Positions 62,849 through 64,000 of a stretch of 64,000 bases of DNA are shown here, piece after piece (position 1 is the stretch's first letter; each line of letters begins with the position of its first letter). This stretch comes from Stemphylium vesicarium. Lineage: Eukaryota > Ascomycota > Dothideomycetes > Pleosporales > Pleosporaceae. The position numbers and the translations under genes are program-made. The stretch spans positions 361,462 through 425,461 of the forward strand of contig QXCR01000005.1 of the NCBI GenBank assembly GCA_004380135.1. The letters run 5' to 3'. The notes below the pieces were generated by a model. It did not search any database and was not told where the DNA came from. It worked only from the letters and a program-made list of their open reading frames with translations.

Positions 62849-64000
62849 CTATTGCAACATCTTCATCATCCACTCATATACGGCCCATTGTACAGCATTG
62901 ACAACAAACGCTCGTACACTACAAATGCCTAAGCCACGAAAGAAGACGCCCACGCCTTCTGTCCGGTATGCCTGTTTCGCAATTTCGACCGAGCTCATTC
63001 GCGTCCTCTGTGTCTCTGGTTGCAGAAGCACACTTCGCTCAGTGTCACTTGCTGGCGCATGCAATATTTGCGTTTGCACCCTCGTCTTGATTACATCCAG
63101 CGGAAAGATGGAGGCCCAGGTAATGACGCCGGCTAAGCCTCCACATAACAACACTTTCATGGCCGTTTCCCGATCCGAATCATCAGGCGAGCTCCAGGCT
63201 TGTTTTGAAAGTTCATACGACCAGAAGCTGCATTTAGTCAGTTCCAACTCTCTTCTCCCCGATGAAACATGGAAACTCACTAGAATCCATAACCCACAGC
63301 ATCTCTCATACTAGTGATCCCGCCACCATAGTACAGGCCCCTCAGACCTTCTGCCCTCCACACATCTCTCGCTATGGTCCAAGACGTCGTATGCGGGTTC
63401 GTAGCGACTTGTGCGCGACACTTTACAAGCTCGGTAGGTGCGCTAACGACGAAAGATGCGAGACCGCCCGTAGCCCCCGCTAGAAAGACTTTGGAGAAGT
63501 TCGTAGGCGACGTGGGCGAATCATGTAGGAGGGAAAGCGTGCGATTGTACGTTACGAATAACAGGGCGTTGAGAGCCCCGTAGGTGAGAATGGGTGCTGT
63601 TGCGCCTATACTGCAGAACCACTCGTCAGTTCCAATAATTTGTTTTGTGGATACTTGCACAATTGGAGAGATGTGTATGGGAGGGTCATTGACTCACCTC
63701 TTACAAGTGTCCCAGAATTCTCGAATTGCCCTCTGAAGCCCTGTGGACTTTGTGGTGGTGAGGCTGCTGTAGCTACTGCACTACCACCACCACCACCACC
63801 GCCGCCGACTGACACAGCTTCCACATGTTGCGCCGCTGTTGCTCCCGGCTTTCGATTGGATCGCCAGGAACATGACCCGATCGCTACAGCTAGGGTAGCT
63901 CTGGAGCTTACCCTGCCGCAACATATGTTGCTGGGGTGCCCTTCCTTCCTCACCACGCTCCGCCGCCTTGACTGTTGTGGACATATAATCCCGCTGCATT
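62849..64000 (-). CDS. Mitochondrial carrier (SLC25) protein, N-terminal part unresolved
   Basis: Resolved exons are 63227-62849 (last), 63610-63281 and about 63775-63698. Introns are 63228-63280 (53 bp) and 63611-63697 (87 bp), both with GTGAGT donors. Two carrier repeats are complete, each with the Pro-x-Asp/Glu-x-x-Lys/Arg signature: APTELVKCRAQ in the second repeat and FPLDVIKTRVQ in the third. Matching GLYYGGG and VFFRGLG helices follow. The first repeat is represented only by its end (IREFWDTCK then GATAPILTYGALNALLF). Its signature helix must lie further upstream, either in unresolved exons before 63775 or beyond the window. A possible start ATG lies at 63979-63981. Carriers exchange metabolites across the inner membrane; the substrate is not recognisable here. 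Confidence 0.75.
63782..63808. repeat. CCA/CCG triplet microsatellite
   Basis: Nine consecutive CCA/CCG triplets lie just upstream of the resolved part of the carrier gene. Depending on splicing they fall in an intron or encode a short homopolymeric run. Confidence 0.8.

Noticed and set aside
1..64000. tRNA genes and CRISPR arrays
   Set aside because: I scanned for B-box-like GGTTCGAANCC on both strands and found no convincing cloverleaf. CRISPR is not expected in a nuclear fungal genome, and the only regular array (29085-29755) has diverged 110-bp units without spacers.

Overview
The window is nuclear DNA from a filamentous ascomycete. The evidence is short spliceosomal introns (47-110 bp, most 50-65 bp) with GT..AG ends and CTAAC/CTGAC branch sites, a family-5 cutinase-like enzyme, a dispersed 5S rRNA-like fragment, MITE-type transposons and single-copy eukaryotic housekeeping genes. 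Gene content (2EXR/F-box-like paralogues, small secreted Cys-rich proteins, cutinase) suggests a Dothideomycete, most likely Pleosporales; this placement is inference from gene content only. There are no operons. I found no tRNA gene and no CRISPR array.

Layout. 1-1348: 5' part of a coiled-coil gene (-), cut by the window edge. 4145-5385: CNS1-type Hsp90 cochaperone (+). 7025-8281: nuclear-looking 2EXR protein (-). 9659-11448: mitochondrial serine hydroxymethyltransferase with five exons (+). 11822-12403: Ser/Thr-rich membrane protein (+). 12800-15610 is a decayed stretch: a 372-bp TA-flanked MITE, a small gene split by a 139-bp hAT-type MITE with a perfect 8-bp target duplication, and an unresolved ORF region. 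15616-16765: secreted cutinase-like esterase with a repetitive tail. 17769-17859: 5S rRNA-like fragment. 19022 (-) and 19385 (+): divergent PYM and QCR9 genes. 20487-27020: UBR1 N-recognin E3 ligase. 27274-28974: Mtf2-like mitochondrial protein (-). 29085-29755: a degenerate array of ~110-bp repeats. 30004-30840: 2EXR gene. 30993-32465: Old Yellow Enzyme-type oxidoreductase (-). 33852-34808: 2EXR gene with an internal stop. 35512-37410: F-box pseudogene. 37928-38212: small secreted Cys-rich protein (-). 41019-41749 (-) and 42403-44447 (+): divergent GNAT acetyltransferase and UTP18. 44936-48544: giant mucin-like membrane protein. 49360-51433: tandem CCCH zinc-finger protein. ~52770-53382: MARVEL-type membrane protein. 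54326-55225: secreted prepro-protein. 55576-57290: peroxisomal 4CL-like acyl-CoA ligase (-). 57868-58788: another 2EXR gene (-). 60848-62508: three-RRM SR/Gly-rich RNA-binding protein. 62849 to the window end: mitochondrial carrier (-).

Functionally the window alternates conserved housekeeping blocks (protein quality control: CNS1, UBR1; mitochondria: SHMT, QCR9, Mtf2-like, carrier; RNA: PYM, UTP18, CCCH, RRM protein) with accessory patches holding secreted proteins, 2EXR/F-box paralogues, broken genes and small transposons. The accessory patches at 12.8-15 kb and 29-41 kb show the most decay. Exon boundaries were deduced by hand from frame, splice consensus and family conservation; those stated as phase-consistent close to an exact multiple of three.
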